Below, in pieces: positions 17,684 through 26,336 of a stretch of DNA of 64,000 bases. This stretch comes from CAVOAK01 sp963664465 (GTDB lineage Bacteria; Pseudomonadota; Alphaproteobacteria; UBA8366; CAVOAK01): contig CAXXSU010000002.1 of the NCBI GenBank assembly GCA_963664465.2, forward strand, positions 434,001 to 498,000, read 5' to 3'. Position 1 is the first letter of the stretch; each line of letters begins with the position of its first letter. Under the pieces are notes generated by a model. It did not search any database. It was not told where the DNA came from and was given only the letters and a program-made list of their open reading frames with translations. The translations under genes were made by a program, and so were the position numbers.

Positions 17684-18537
17684 TCAGACAGCCCAGTTGA
17701 GCGCGACGACCCCGGCCACCACTAATGATGAGGCGACAAGACGCAAACGGCCGAACGATTCTCTCATCAAGAACGCACCGATGAGGACGGCGAATATCGA
17801 CGATGTTTCGCGCAAAGCGGCGACCGGCGCCATTGCTCCCAACGACAAGGCATAGAGCGCCAGCCCGTATGAGGTAATTGCCATGCTGCCGACCAGCGCG
17901 CCGCGCGGCAAGTGGCGTCGAAAATAGGCGGCAAAGTCATGCCGGCGTGTCGCCGCGACCCACAGCACAATGGGTGGGGCCTCCAGCAAGAACAACCAGG
18001 CGATGTAGCCCAACGGTGTCCCAGAGGCGCGGATACCGAGGCCGTCGACCACCGTGTAGGCGGCTATCGAGACACCGGTCAGCAGACCAAGTGCCGCTGG
18101 TTTGCGTCCATCGATCAGTCGTCCGCTGCCCGCTAGGGCTAGGCTCATCACGCCGGCAGAAATCAACAGGACCCCTAATCCGCCGACCGGTGTCAGCTGC
18201 TCTGCGGCAAACCCAAAGGCGCCGAGAGCGACCAGCAGAGGCGCCGCACCCCGCGCGAGCGGGTAGACGTGGCTAAGTTCGCCCGCTTGGTACGACTTAA
18301 CGAGCAGGATGATATATGCCGCATGGATCACGACTGAGGTCGCAATAAACGGCCAGGCCTGTGGTGCGGGTTTCTCGGTAAATGCGATGCCGATCAGTCG
18401 CCGATCACGCCGGTAACGGCCGTCATCAGCGCCATCATCAAGGCCTCGTCGCCACCGATCTTGACGATGGAATTCCAGGCCGCGTGGATTAACGCGGACG
18501 CCAGGACGATCGCGATCAGAGATAATTCGAGCGGCAT
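17684..18537 (-). pseudogene. EamA/DMT-family transporter, interrupted by one frameshift
   Basis: The body (17684 to about 18397) encodes EamA-type membrane segments, including GELSHVYPLARGAAPLLVALGAFGF and the second repeat LRETSSIFAVLIGAFLMRESFG. The normal N-terminus is in another frame: ATG 18537 starts MPLELSLIAIVLASALIHAAWN and continues to VTGVIGD before a stop at 18394-18396. Re-reading one base there gives LIGIAFTEKPAPQAWPFIATSVVIHAAYIILL in the body frame, which restores a typical ~285-residue transporter. So one base is missing, either by mutation or by sequencing error. Without it the body would start at GTG 18331 and lack the first two membrane helices. The transported solute is unknown. 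Confidence 0.8.
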
Positions 18538-18645
18538 GGAATAGGCGGCGGGGACTTAGAAACTATATCAACATATTGGGTCTCGCCTCGCGAGAAACAC
18601 AAGAACATTGTCGTCGATCGAATTTTTGGCGTAAACTTGTGTCAA

Positions 18646-18891
18646 ATGGCTGCAGACGGCTCCCCCCTTGGCCAAATCAAGCCGCAAGATTCAGATATTG
18701 CTCCGTCCCGCGAGCGGACAGACGGCCGTGTGGCGTCGGCCACAACCCGTGGCCAGGGGATTGAACCGCCGACCTCCGACTTAGACGACCTGGATATCGC
18801 CTTCGAGCGTCTCGACCGCCTGCTGGCAGATGGTCAGGAACCAGCGCCGGAACAGGCGCCGCGCGGTTATTTTCTGAATATCCTCGTATAG
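18646..18891 (+). CDS. Small hypothetical protein with APRG...ILV C-terminus
   Basis: An 81-residue ORF from ATG 18646 (an in-frame TTG lies at 18637). It contains an acidic amphipathic stretch (DLDDLDIAFERLDRLL) and ends APRGYFLNILV, very like the tail of the 16678-16950 ORF. There is no good ribosome-binding site, so expression is less certain than for that ORF; the shared tail is the main support. It lies between the EamA gene and ftsY, pointing toward ftsY. Confidence 0.45.
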   Translation: MAADGSPLGQIKPQDSDIAPSRERTDGRVASATTRGQGIEPPTSDLDDLDIAFERLDRLLADGQEPAPEQAPRGYFLNILV

Positions 18892-18941
18892 GGTCGCGCG
18901 TAGAGCAGACCGGCTCCCGCCGGCGCACGAAAACTGCACTA

Positions 18942-19868
18942 TCAGCCGGGAAGTCCCAACAGTCCACGTGCGAAGTCGCGAGGTGAAAACGCTTGTAGGT
19001 CCTCGATCCCCTCACCGACCCCAACGGCGTGCACCGGCAAGCCAAACCGCTCGGCCAAAGCGACCAGGACGCCACCGCGCGCCGCGCCATCCAGTTTGGT
19101 CACAACAAGACCAGTCACGGACACCATATCGCGGAAAGTTTCAACTTGAGCATGCGCGTTTTGTCCCGTTGTCGCGTCTAAAACCAGAATGCAGTCGTGG
19201 GGCGCACTGTCGTCCTGTTTGTGTATGACGCGCACGATCTTCTGCAGCTCGGCCATCAACTCCTGTTTGTTGTGAAGCCGACCGGCGGTATCGATCAGAA
19301 GAATATCGGTTTTCGCGGCGCGCGCCGTTTCCAAGGCCTCAAACGCAAGGCTCGCTGCGTCCGCTCCCTGCTTGCCTGCAACGATCGGCACCGCGGCGCG
19401 CTCACCCCAGATCCGCAACTGCTCGATCGCTGCGGCGCGAAAGGTATCGCCCGCGGCAAGCATTACCGAGTTCCCCTGATCGACGAACTGCTTGGCGAGT
19501 TTGCCAATCGTCGTCGTCTTTCCAGTTCCGTTAACGCCGACGACTAGGATCACCTGCGGGCTGTGATCCGGTCGTGCCACAAGCGGTTCCGCGACCGGTT
19601 CAAGAATTTGTTGGATATCGTCTGCCAGGGCTTCGCGCACGTTGGTTTCGCCGGCTTCTGCGTCGAACTTCCGCTTTGCGAGTTCGGCCGTCAGGTGCGC
19701 CGCTGTGGCGGGGCCGAGGTCGGCGGTTATCAGCAGGTCTTCGATTTGCGCGAGCGCGATCTGATCGAGTCTTCGGCTGCCTAAGATCCCGGCAATGCCG
19801 CCTGAGAGTTTCGAGGACGACTTGGATAGCCCAGCCTGCAGGCGGCGTAGCCAACCGCCCTCGCTCAT
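18942..19868 (-). CDS. ftsY: Signal recognition particle receptor FtsY
   Basis: 308 residues. It is the membrane-docking GTPase that receives SRP-ribosome complexes. The NG domain shows GVNGTGKTTTIGKLA (G1), DTFRAAAIEQL, DTAGRLHNKQELM (G3), VTKLDGAARGG and the C-terminal VGVGEGIEDLQAFSPRDFA. There is no long acidic A domain, as is common in alphaproteobacteria; the N-terminus is basic (GWLRRLQAGLSKSS). I place the start at ATG 19868, which overlaps the mtaB stop as ATGA; the frame upstream of it is not FtsY-like. It is the last gene of dapF-mtaB-ftsY. Its partner ffh is divergent nearby. Confidence 0.96.
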   Translation of the reverse strand: MSEGGWLRRLQAGLSKSSSKLSGGIAGILGSRRLDQIALAQIEDLLITADLGPATAAHLTAELAKRKFDAEAGETNVREALADDIQQILEPVAEPLVARPDHSPQVILVVGVNGTGKTTTIGKLAKQFVDQGNSVMLAAGDTFRAAAIEQLRIWGERAAVPIVAGKQGADAASLAFEALETARAAKTDILLIDTAGRLHNKQELMAELQKIVRVIHKQDDSAPHDCILVLDATTGQNAHAQVETFRDMVSVTGLVVTKLDGAARGGVLVALAERFGLPVHAVGVGEGIEDLQAFSPRDFARGLLGLPG

Positions 19869-21163
19869 GCGGCAGTGCAATCGATTGGCGTTGCCAAGAG
19901 CCGCCGACCATCGACGGACCGTATCTGCGCACGCGCAATCTCGCCATCCAAGGCGGTAATCGGCGCTCCCGCCGCGTCTGTCAGTCGGATGCGGGCATAG
20001 TGTTCGGTCCGCCCCTCCCCGCTTTGCTCGACGAGCATATTTGCTGTGGTTCCGATGCGGCTTGCAAGAAACCGGTTTTCCGCCGCGTATCCCGACGCGC
20101 GCAGTCGGGCGGCACGTTCGCGTCGCACAGGCTTTGGCACCTGCGGCATTTGGGCAGCCGGCGTTCCCGGACGCTCGGAATAGGGAAAGACGTGCAACCA
20201 GGTGAGTTCGCATTCGTCGACAAGATCGAGCGTGTGTTGGAACATTTCCTCGCTCTCGGTCGGAAAGCCGGCGATGAGGTCGGCACCGAATACGATGTCC
20301 GGGCGGGCCTGCCGGGCGAGTTGGCAGAGTTCGATGATATCGCCCCGCGAGTGTCGCCGCTTCATACGTTTGAGAATCAGGTCGTCGCCAGCCTGCACCG
20401 AAATGTGCAAGTGTGGCATCAGGCGCTCCTCCTCGGCGATTAAGCGCATCAGTTCTTCGTCGATTTCAACGCTGTCCAATGAAGAAAGCCGCAGCCGTGT
20501 TAGGTCGGGAACCAGCGCCAGAAGCCGTCGTGCCAACTGTCCGAGGCTCGGGCAACCAGGAAGATCCTTGCCGTAATCCGTGATATCGACGCCGCTCAGC
20601 ACGACTTCCAGATGGCCGCCCGCGACCAGCTCGCGAACCTGAGAAACAACAACGCCGACGGGGACTGAGCGACTGGGCCCGCGTCCATAAGGAATGGTGC
20701 AGAACGTGCAGCGGTGGTCGCAGCCCTGCTGGACTTGCACGAAGGCGCGCGTGCGACCGTCGAATCCTGATATCAGATGGCTTGCCGTATCACGCGCGGC
20801 CATGATGTCGTTGACTGCGACGCGTGGTACATCGGTCGTCTTGAAGCTCTCGGGGTCGAGTTTCTCGGCGTTGCCAAGGACACGCGACACCTCTGGCATC
20901 GCCGCATAGGCGTCAGGATCGATCTGCGCAGCGCAACCGGTGACGATGATTGGCAGATCCGGATGCTGCCGCCGGGCCCGGCGGATCGCCTGCCGCGCTT
21001 GGCGCTCGGCCTCGGCAGTTACGGCACAGGTATTGACGATGATGGCGCGGTCGAGCCCTGCCGACCGCGCATGATCGCGCATCACCTCTGATTCATACGC
21101 GTTGAGGCGGCAGCCGAAGGTAATGATCTCCGGACCCTCGCGCGGGTGTCCGTGAATACTCAC
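19865..21163 (-). CDS. mtaB: tRNA t6A37 methylthiotransferase MtaB
   Basis: 432 residues. It adds a methylthio group to N6-threonylcarbamoyladenosine at tRNA position 37, using radical SAM and a second Fe-S cluster. The N-terminal domain cysteines are FGCRLN, NTCAVTAEAE and VTGCAAQ; the radical-SAM triad is GCDHRCTFCTIPYGRG; a TRAM-like domain closes the protein. The start is taken as GTG 21163, whose GTGA overlaps the dapF stop; the frame further upstream lies inside dapF and is not protein-like. It is translationally coupled to both neighbours. Confidence 0.93.
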   Translation of the reverse strand: MSIHGHPREGPEIITFGCRLNAYESEVMRDHARSAGLDRAIIVNTCAVTAEAERQARQAIRRARRQHPDLPIIVTGCAAQIDPDAYAAMPEVSRVLGNAEKLDPESFKTTDVPRVAVNDIMAARDTASHLISGFDGRTRAFVQVQQGCDHRCTFCTIPYGRGPSRSVPVGVVVSQVRELVAGGHLEVVLSGVDITDYGKDLPGCPSLGQLARRLLALVPDLTRLRLSSLDSVEIDEELMRLIAEEERLMPHLHISVQAGDDLILKRMKRRHSRGDIIELCQLARQARPDIVFGADLIAGFPTESEEMFQHTLDLVDECELTWLHVFPYSERPGTPAAQMPQVPKPVRRERAARLRASGYAAENRFLASRIGTTANMLVEQSGEGRTEHYARIRLTDAAGAPITALDGEIARAQIRSVDGRRLLATPIDCTAA

Positions 21164-21987
21164 CCGACGCTTGCTCCGTTCCAATTCCCCTTGAAACTTA
21201 TTGCGACCGGTCCTGTCATCAGGACGTCGCCCGACTCCAGCCATTCGATCGTCAGAGGTCCGCCGTCGAGCGTGACCTCGGCTTTGCGGCAGGCCAGCTT
21301 GCGGCGATGCGCCGCAACCAATGTCGCACAGGCGCCGGAGCCGCAGGCAAGTGTTATGCCGGTACCTCGCTCCCATACGCGCATGCGAATGTGCCCCTCA
21401 TCGTGCACGACAGCGACCTCGACATTGGTGCGCTCGGGAAACAGCGAGGCGTGCTCAATTTCCGGGCCGAGCCGTTCCAGATCAATTGTGTCGGCATCGT
21501 CAACAAAAAACACACAGTGTGGGTTGCCGATGTTGACGGCCACCGGATCGAGCAGCTCGCCCGTGCCAATTCCCAGGTGCAGCGTGTCAGCCTCGTTGGC
21601 AAGCGGAATGTCCTGCCAGCCGAGTCGCGCCTGCCCCATGTTCACTGTCAGTTGCCCGTTTTCGGCCGTGGTCACGCCGATTAGTCCGGCGGTCGTTTCG
21701 AGCGTGACTTCGCGAACGCCGATTTCGTCCATCAGAGTTGCTGCCACACATCGCGTGCCGTTCCCGCATGCCTCTGCCTCGCTGCCATCGGCATTGAGGA
21801 TGCGCAGATATGCCAGTGCGCCCGGATTACGGGGCGGTTCGATCAGGATCAACTGATCGCAGCCAATGCCGCGCCGGCGATCGGCAATGGCGCGGGCCTC
21901 GGCTGGGTCGAGCGTAATCTTGCCCGCACGCGCATCAATGACGACGACATCGTTGCCGAGACCGTGCATTTTTGTAAATGGAATCAT
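21160..21987 (-). CDS. dapF: Diaminopimelate epimerase
   Basis: 275 residues, usual length. It interconverts LL- and meso-diaminopimelate for lysine and peptidoglycan synthesis. Both catalytic cysteine motifs are present: EACGNGTRC in the N-terminal half and ACGSGACAT in the C-terminal half, with FTKMHGLGNDVVVID at the start. It is the first gene of the dapF-mtaB-ftsY operon and overlaps mtaB by 4 nt. It is divergent from ffh. Confidence 0.97.
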   Translation of the reverse strand: MIPFTKMHGLGNDVVVIDARAGKITLDPAEARAIADRRRGIGCDQLILIEPPRNPGALAYLRILNADGSEAEACGNGTRCVAATLMDEIGVREVTLETTAGLIGVTTAENGQLTVNMGQARLGWQDIPLANEADTLHLGIGTGELLDPVAVNIGNPHCVFFVDDADTIDLERLGPEIEHASLFPERTNVEVAVVHDEGHIRMRVWERGTGITLACGSGACATLVAAHRRKLACRKAEVTLDGGPLTIEWLESGDVLMTGPVAISFKGNWNGASVG

Positions 21988-22082
21988 GGTTCTCGCCCGC
22001 CTTCGCGGGTTATATGGCCTGCGCGGCAGCCAAGTCCACTTGATTTGCCCTGATATAGCGAGCGAATCCGACGACCGAAGCG

Positions 22083-22111
22083 CTTGACTTGGCAGCGCGC
22101 ATAAGGGTAGA
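22083..22111 (+). promoter_or_regulatory. Possible promoter for ffh
   Basis: CTTGAC at 22083-22088 matches the alphaproteobacterial -35 consensus. The hexamer 17 nt further (ggtaga, 22106-22111) is a weak -10. It lies about 105 bp upstream of the ffh start. Confidence 0.3.
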
Positions 22112-22215
22112 AGCCGCAGAATTCTTTGGTTTTACAGGTTTTGGCTCCAAGGAGCCCCGTTGGTTCGCGAAGGTTCGCGCACTGGCGTATACGATGTTGT
22201 GGAATTTAGTGCCTG

Positions 22216-23577
22216 ATGTTTAATGCGCTTTCCGGCCGCCTGGGTGAGATTTTCGAATCGTTGCGACGACGCGGCGCGCTGAGTGAGACCGACGTAACCG
22301 ATGCCATACGCGAGGTTAGGGTCGCCCTGCTTGAGGCCGACGTCGCGCTGCCCGTCGTCAAGGACTTCATCGACGATGTCCAGAAGCAGGCCGTAGGCGG
22401 CGAGGTCCTGCGATCGGTCACACCTGGCCAGATGGTGATCAAGATTGTCCACGACCGCTTGGTCGAAATGCTGGGTGAAGAGTCGTCGGGCATAAACCTC
22501 GCCGCCCAACCTCCGATCGCAATCTTGATGGTCGGGCTGCAGGGTTCCGGCAAGACGACGACCACCGCGAAGTTGGCCATGCGACTGCGCGAGCGAGAAA
22601 AGAAGAAAGTGATCATGGCTGGTCTCGATACGTCGCGGCCCGCGGCCCAGGAGCAGTTGCGCGTATTGGGGGAGCAGGCTGAAGTTCAGACGCTGCCGCT
22701 GGTAGCGGGTCAGCGCCCGGTCGACATCGCCGAACGCGCCATGCAGGCGGCGAAACTCGGCGGTTATGACGTCGTGTTGTTGGATACTGCGGGCCGCATG
22801 CATGTCGACGCTCAGCTGATGGGCGAAGTTGCGGAGATCCGCGATCGTGTTGAACCGGTCGAAACCTTGCTCGTCGCCGATGCCATGACCGGCCAAGACG
22901 CGGTCAATCTGGCCGAGGCATTCAACAAGCAGATCGGCGTCACGGGCATCGTCTTGACCCGGGTCGATGGTGACGCCCGGGGCGGCGCCGCGCTGTCGAT
23001 GCGTGCTGTGACCGGCTGTCCGATCAAATTGCTCGGTGTTGGTGAACAGCTGGACGCTCTCGAGGACTTTCATCCCGACCGTCTCGCCGGCCGAATTCTC
23101 GGTATGGGCGATGTCGTGAGCCTGGTGGAAAAGGCATCGGAGACAATCGAGACCGAACAGGCAGAGAAGCTTGCGCGCAAGCTTGAAAAGGGAGAGTTCA
23201 ATCTAGACGATTTGGGCGAGCAGCTCAGTCAGATGCGCAAGCTTGGAGGCCTTTCGGGTGTCATGAGCCTGCTGCCGCGCGCCGCGCAGATGAAGAGTCA
23301 AATGGCCGAGCAGAAGATCGACGACCGCATGCTCGGTCATCAGCAAGCGATTATTCAGTCGATGACCCCCGAAGAACGCCGGCGGCCGAAGCTCATTCAG
23401 GCCTCGCGCAAACGCCGCATCGCTTCGGGCTCCGGTCGGTCTGTCCAGGAGGTCAACCGCCTGCTTAAGCAGTATGTGACGATGAACAAGATGATGAAGA
23501 AGATGGGCAAGATGGGAAAGAAAGGGCTGCTGCGCAGCGGCCTTCCCGGTCAAATGCCGGGCTTCGGTCAGCGCTGA
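22216..23577 (+). CDS. ffh: Signal recognition particle protein Ffh
   Basis: 453 residues. It binds signal sequences and 4.5S RNA and delivers ribosomes to FtsY. The domains are N (1-95), G with GLQGSGKTTTTAKLA, DTSRPAAQEQL, DTAGRMHVD and TRVDGDARGGA, then a methionine-rich M domain ending in MNKMMKKMGKMGKKGLLR. The start MFNALSGRLGEIFESLRRRGALSE is the family's usual one. It is followed after 82 bp by rpsP, a common arrangement. The 4.5S RNA gene is not seen in the window. Confidence 0.97.
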   Translation: MFNALSGRLGEIFESLRRRGALSETDVTDAIREVRVALLEADVALPVVKDFIDDVQKQAVGGEVLRSVTPGQMVIKIVHDRLVEMLGEESSGINLAAQPPIAILMVGLQGSGKTTTTAKLAMRLREREKKKVIMAGLDTSRPAAQEQLRVLGEQAEVQTLPLVAGQRPVDIAERAMQAAKLGGYDVVLLDTAGRMHVDAQLMGEVAEIRDRVEPVETLLVADAMTGQDAVNLAEAFNKQIGVTGIVLTRVDGDARGGAALSMRAVTGCPIKLLGVGEQLDALEDFHPDRLAGRILGMGDVVSLVEKASETIETEQAEKLARKLEKGEFNLDDLGEQLSQMRKLGGLSGVMSLLPRAAQMKSQMAEQKIDDRMLGHQQAIIQSMTPEERRRPKLIQASRKRRIASGSGRSVQEVNRLLKQYVTMNKMMKKMGKMGKKGLLRSGLPGQMPGFGQR

Positions 23578-23659
23578 GGATTTAACTGGGCAACGGGCTC
23601 AACGGCCCGCCCAACAGAATTGAAACTCGAACGACTATCGGGAAGGGAATACCAAAAAG

Positions 23660-24526
23660 ATGTCATTGAAAATTCGTTTGGCCCGCGGCGGTACCAAAAA
23701 ACGGCCGCATTACCGGATTGTCATTGCTGATTCGCGTTCACCCCGCGACGGTCGCTTTATCGAACGTGTCGGAACCTACAATCCGATGCTGCCCAAGGAT
23801 CATTCGGGGCGTGTCACGCTGAAGGAAGACCGAATTCGCCACTGGCTTTCAGTTGGCGCGCGGCCGTCCGACCGGGTTGGCCGATTCCTCGGTGCCGCGG
23901 ACATTCTTGCGAAACCGCCGATACCCGAACAGACAAAGAAAAACCAGCCAAGGGCGAAGGCGCAGGAGCGCGCAAAGGAAGCCGAAGAGGCGCGCGCCGC
24001 TGCCGCTGCCGCACCGGCCGTTGAGGCGCCGGCTCCAGAAGCGCCGGAGGCAACGGATACGCCTGAGACGGACTCTGCCGACGAAACAGCCGCACCCGAG
24101 GCAACGGATACGCCTGAGACGGATTCTGCGGACGAAACAGCCGCACCCGAGGCAACGGATGCTGAGGGATCGGAAACGGCGGCAACAGCGTCCAGCGCGG
24201 ACGAGGCGAGTGCCGCAGATTCAACGGACACGCCCGCAGAGGATACTCCCACGGCGGCGGCCGAAGACGAGGCGCCGGCTGAGGAAGCTCCCGTGGCAGA
24301 TGATTCCGCGCCAGATGCTTCAGAATCCGAGGCGCCGGCTGAGGAAGCTCCCGTGGCAGATGATTCCGCGCCAGATGCTCCAGATGCCGAGGCGCCTGAG
24401 GCGGAGCCAACTGCCGAAACTCCCGACACCTCCCCCGAAGAGGAACCCGCAGCGGAGACAGAGACTGCTGAAGCTACGGACAAGGAAGAGAGCTCCGACG
24501 GCGGTGAGGAGCCGGAAAAGAAATAG
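23660..24526 (+). CDS. rpsP: 30S ribosomal protein S16 with long acidic repeat tail
   Basis: Residues 1-82 are a normal S16 (MSLKIRLARGGTKKRPHYRIVIADSRSPRDGRFIERVGTYNP), a small-subunit assembly protein. It then continues for about 205 residues of Ala/Glu/Pro/Asp/Thr sequence, making 288 residues against 80-130 usual. The tail contains two DNA-level tandem duplications (51-bp and 60-bp units, listed separately) and has no predicted fold. A short basic linker (KKNQPRAKAQERAKEAEEAR) joins the two parts. It is followed 19 bp later by rimM. Alphaproteobacterial S16 proteins often have a modest Ala/Glu extension; this length is exceptional. The frame is clean and ends at a normal stop. Confidence 0.95.
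   Translation: MSLKIRLARGGTKKRPHYRIVIADSRSPRDGRFIERVGTYNPMLPKDHSGRVTLKEDRIRHWLSVGARPSDRVGRFLGAADILAKPPIPEQTKKNQPRAKAQERAKEAEEARAAAAAAPAVEAPAPEAPEATDTPETDSADETAAPEATDTPETDSADETAAPEATDAEGSETAATASSADEASAADSTDTPAEDTPTAAAEDEAPAEEAPVADDSAPDASESEAPAEEAPVADDSAPDAPDAEAPEAEPTAETPDTSPEEEPAAETETAEATDKEESSDGGEEPEKK
24047..24166 (+). repeat. 51-bp tandem repeat in rpsP tail
   Basis: Two nearly identical 51-bp copies start at 24047 and 24098, with a partial third at 24149. They encode a 17-residue unit, EATDTPETDSADETAAP. Copies differ at only a few third positions, so the duplication is recent. Confidence 0.9.
24269..24406 (+). repeat. 60-bp tandem repeat in rpsP tail
   Basis: Copies start at 24269 and 24329, with a degenerate third from 24389. 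They encode a 20-residue unit beginning EAPAEEAPVADDSAPDA. The first two copies are nearly base-identical. Confidence 0.9.
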
Positions 24527-24545
24527 CCAGAGCCACGAGCGGCGA

Positions 24546-25088
24546 ATGACGAAAGCGGCAGCAAAGTCGGATAACAAAGTGTGCGTCGGGGTCGTAACCG
24601 GCGCCCACGGATTGCATGGCGCTGTTCGTATCAAGAGCTTCACCATGGAACCACATCAAATCGCGGCCTACGGACCCGTTTCCGACACATCAGGAACCCG
24701 TCAGTTTCGTCTGACCTTGATGGGGGATACAAAGGGCGTCGTGCTTGCTCGGATCGAGGGTGTGGACGATCGCGACGACGCGCAGGCGCTGGCCGGGACC
24801 GAACTCTTTGTCGATCGCGGCGTCCTCCCGGCGACAATTGAGGACGAGTTTTATTACGCCGACTTGATCGGACTTGCCGCCAAGCGATCCGATGGAGAGC
24901 TTTATGGCTCCGTAAGCGCCGTTCATAACTTTGGTGCCGGCGATATATTGGAGATCGAACGGGTAGCGGGCGCTCGCGTCATGCTGCCGTTCAACCGTGA
25001 GACCGTGCCCGAGGTCGATATTGACGCCGGGGTGCTGACTGTCGATCCGCCGCCAGGGCTCGAAGACGGCGTGGATGATCAGCCATGA
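24546..25088 (+). CDS. rimM: Ribosome maturation factor RimM
   Basis: 180 residues from ATG 24546. It binds S19 and the 30S head during small-subunit maturation. Landmarks are VCVGVVTGAHGLHGAVRIKSF at the start, the linker DEFYYADLIGL, and the PRC-barrel VHNFGAGDILEIE ending in LPFNRETVPEVDIDAG. The same open frame extends far upstream inside rpsP but is only a shadow there. It overlaps trmD by 4 nt (ATGA). Confidence 0.95.
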   Translation: MTKAAAKSDNKVCVGVVTGAHGLHGAVRIKSFTMEPHQIAAYGPVSDTSGTRQFRLTLMGDTKGVVLARIEGVDDRDDAQALAGTELFVDRGVLPATIEDEFYYADLIGLAAKRSDGELYGSVSAVHNFGAGDILEIERVAGARVMLPFNRETVPEVDIDAGVLTVDPPPGLEDGVDDQP

Positions 25089-25783
25089 GCGCCTGGACCG
25101 CACAAGTGCTGACGTTGTTTCCAGAGATGTTTCCGGGTTCGCTTCAGTATTCGCTGGCGGGCAAGGCCCTCGAACAAGGCGTGTGGGAGTTGGAAACGAT
25201 GGACATTCGCGAATTCGCAAGCGATAAACACCGAACCGTCGACGACACGCCGTTCGGCGGTGGTCCCGGGATGGTTATGCGGCCCGATGTCGTCGACAGG
25301 GCGCTTGCCAAAGTCAAAGGAGGCAACGCGCCGGTTATCTATCTGACGCCGCGCGGTGAGTCTTTGAACCAGGATTTGGTGCAGAGATTGGCTCTGGGAC
25401 CTGGTGTTGTGTTGTTGTGTGGACGCTATGAGGGGATCGATCAGCGCGTAATCGATCTGCATGAACTGTGCGAGGTGAGCCTCGGCGATTTCGTTTTGTC
25501 GGGAGGCGAACCGGCTGCATTGGCTTTGATCGATGCGTGCGTGCGTTTGTTGCCGGCCGTGTTGGGCGACGAACAATCGCTTGAGGAGGAGAGTTTCGAG
25601 CACGGTCTGCTTGAGTATCCGCATTACACGAGGCCGGCTGAGTGGCGGGGCATTAGCGTGCCCGAAGTCCTTTTGTCCGGCCATCACGAGCGGATTCGGG
25701 CATGGCGGACAGAGCAGGCGGAACAGGCGACAAAGGACCGGCGGCCAGACCTCTGGTCACGTCGAGCCGCTAAGAACAGCTAA
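25085..25783 (+). CDS. trmD: tRNA (guanine-N1)-methyltransferase TrmD
   Basis: 232 residues. It methylates G37 N1 in tRNAs to keep the reading frame. SPOUT trefoil-knot motifs are visible: DDTPFGGGPGMVMRPDV, YLTPRGESLNQ, LLCGRYEGIDQRVID and LGDFVLSGGEPAAL. It is translationally coupled to rimM, with rplS 65 bp downstream, in the standard rpsP-rimM-trmD-rplS order. Confidence 0.97.
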   Translation: MSAWTAQVLTLFPEMFPGSLQYSLAGKALEQGVWELETMDIREFASDKHRTVDDTPFGGGPGMVMRPDVVDRALAKVKGGNAPVIYLTPRGESLNQDLVQRLALGPGVVLLCGRYEGIDQRVIDLHELCEVSLGDFVLSGGEPAALALIDACVRLLPAVLGDEQSLEEESFEHGLLEYPHYTRPAEWRGISVPEVLLSGHHERIRAWRTEQAEQATKDRRPDLWSRRAAKNS

Positions 25784-25848
25784 CGTCGATCGTCAGCGGG
25801 CAACAAATGCTTTGACGATCCGGTATCAGATAAAAAGGATGGTGTGCG

Positions 25849-26301
25849 ATGGATACGCTTCAGCAAATCGAAAGTGAGTTGGTCGAAAAACTGCTTGCCG
25901 AACGCGGTGTTCCCGATTTTCAACCGGGAGATTCATTGCGCGTGATGGTTAAGGTCGTCGAGGGCTCGCGTGAACGTGTGCAAGCTTTCGAGGGTGTCTG
26001 CATCGGCCGCAAGAACGCCGGGGCCAACAGCGCCTTTACGGTGCGTAAGATCAGCTATGGCGAGGGCGTTGAGCGCGTTTTTCCATTGTACAGCCCGCGT
26101 ATCGAGTCGATCGAAGTCGTGCGCCATGGCGATGTTCGCCGGGCGAAGCTCTATTACCTACGTGGTCGCACCGGAAAGCGCGCGCGTATTGCCGAGCGGG
26201 CCGTGCGGCGCCCGTCGCCGGACGCAAAGCCCAAGCAGGTATCGGCTGACAAGACCACCGTTGATGCCGAGAAGGGCAAAGCCGCCGAGAGCAAAACTTA
26301 A
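25849..26301 (+). CDS. rplS: 50S ribosomal protein L19
   Basis: 150 residues. L19 lies at the 30S-50S interface. The conserved core is FQPGDSLRVMVKVVEGSRERVQAFEGVCIGRKN, then FTVRKISYGEGVERVFPLYSPRIESIEVVRHGDVRRAKLYYLRGRTGK. A Lys/Ala-rich tail of about 30 residues extends beyond the usual 115-125. It is the last gene of the ribosomal operon before leuC, 35 bp away. Confidence 0.97.
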   Translation: MDTLQQIESELVEKLLAERGVPDFQPGDSLRVMVKVVEGSRERVQAFEGVCIGRKNAGANSAFTVRKISYGEGVERVFPLYSPRIESIEVVRHGDVRRAKLYYLRGRTGKRARIAERAVRRPSPDAKPKQVSADKTTVDAEKGKAAESKT

Positions 26302-26336
26302 GGGCCGTCGTCGGCTAGACCACGAAAGGCAGTGCT

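Noticed and set aside
19869..20213. FtsY extended to 20213
   Set aside because: The extension lies inside mtaB and is Arg/Cys-rich shadow sequence; MSEGGWLRRL is the natural start.
22216..23577. 4.5S RNA or other small RNA beside ffh
   Set aside because: I looked for the conserved hairpin tip around the gene and did not see it.
23853..24545. Arg/Pro-rich ORF ahead of rimM
   Set aside because: It is the +1 shadow of the rpsP tail.
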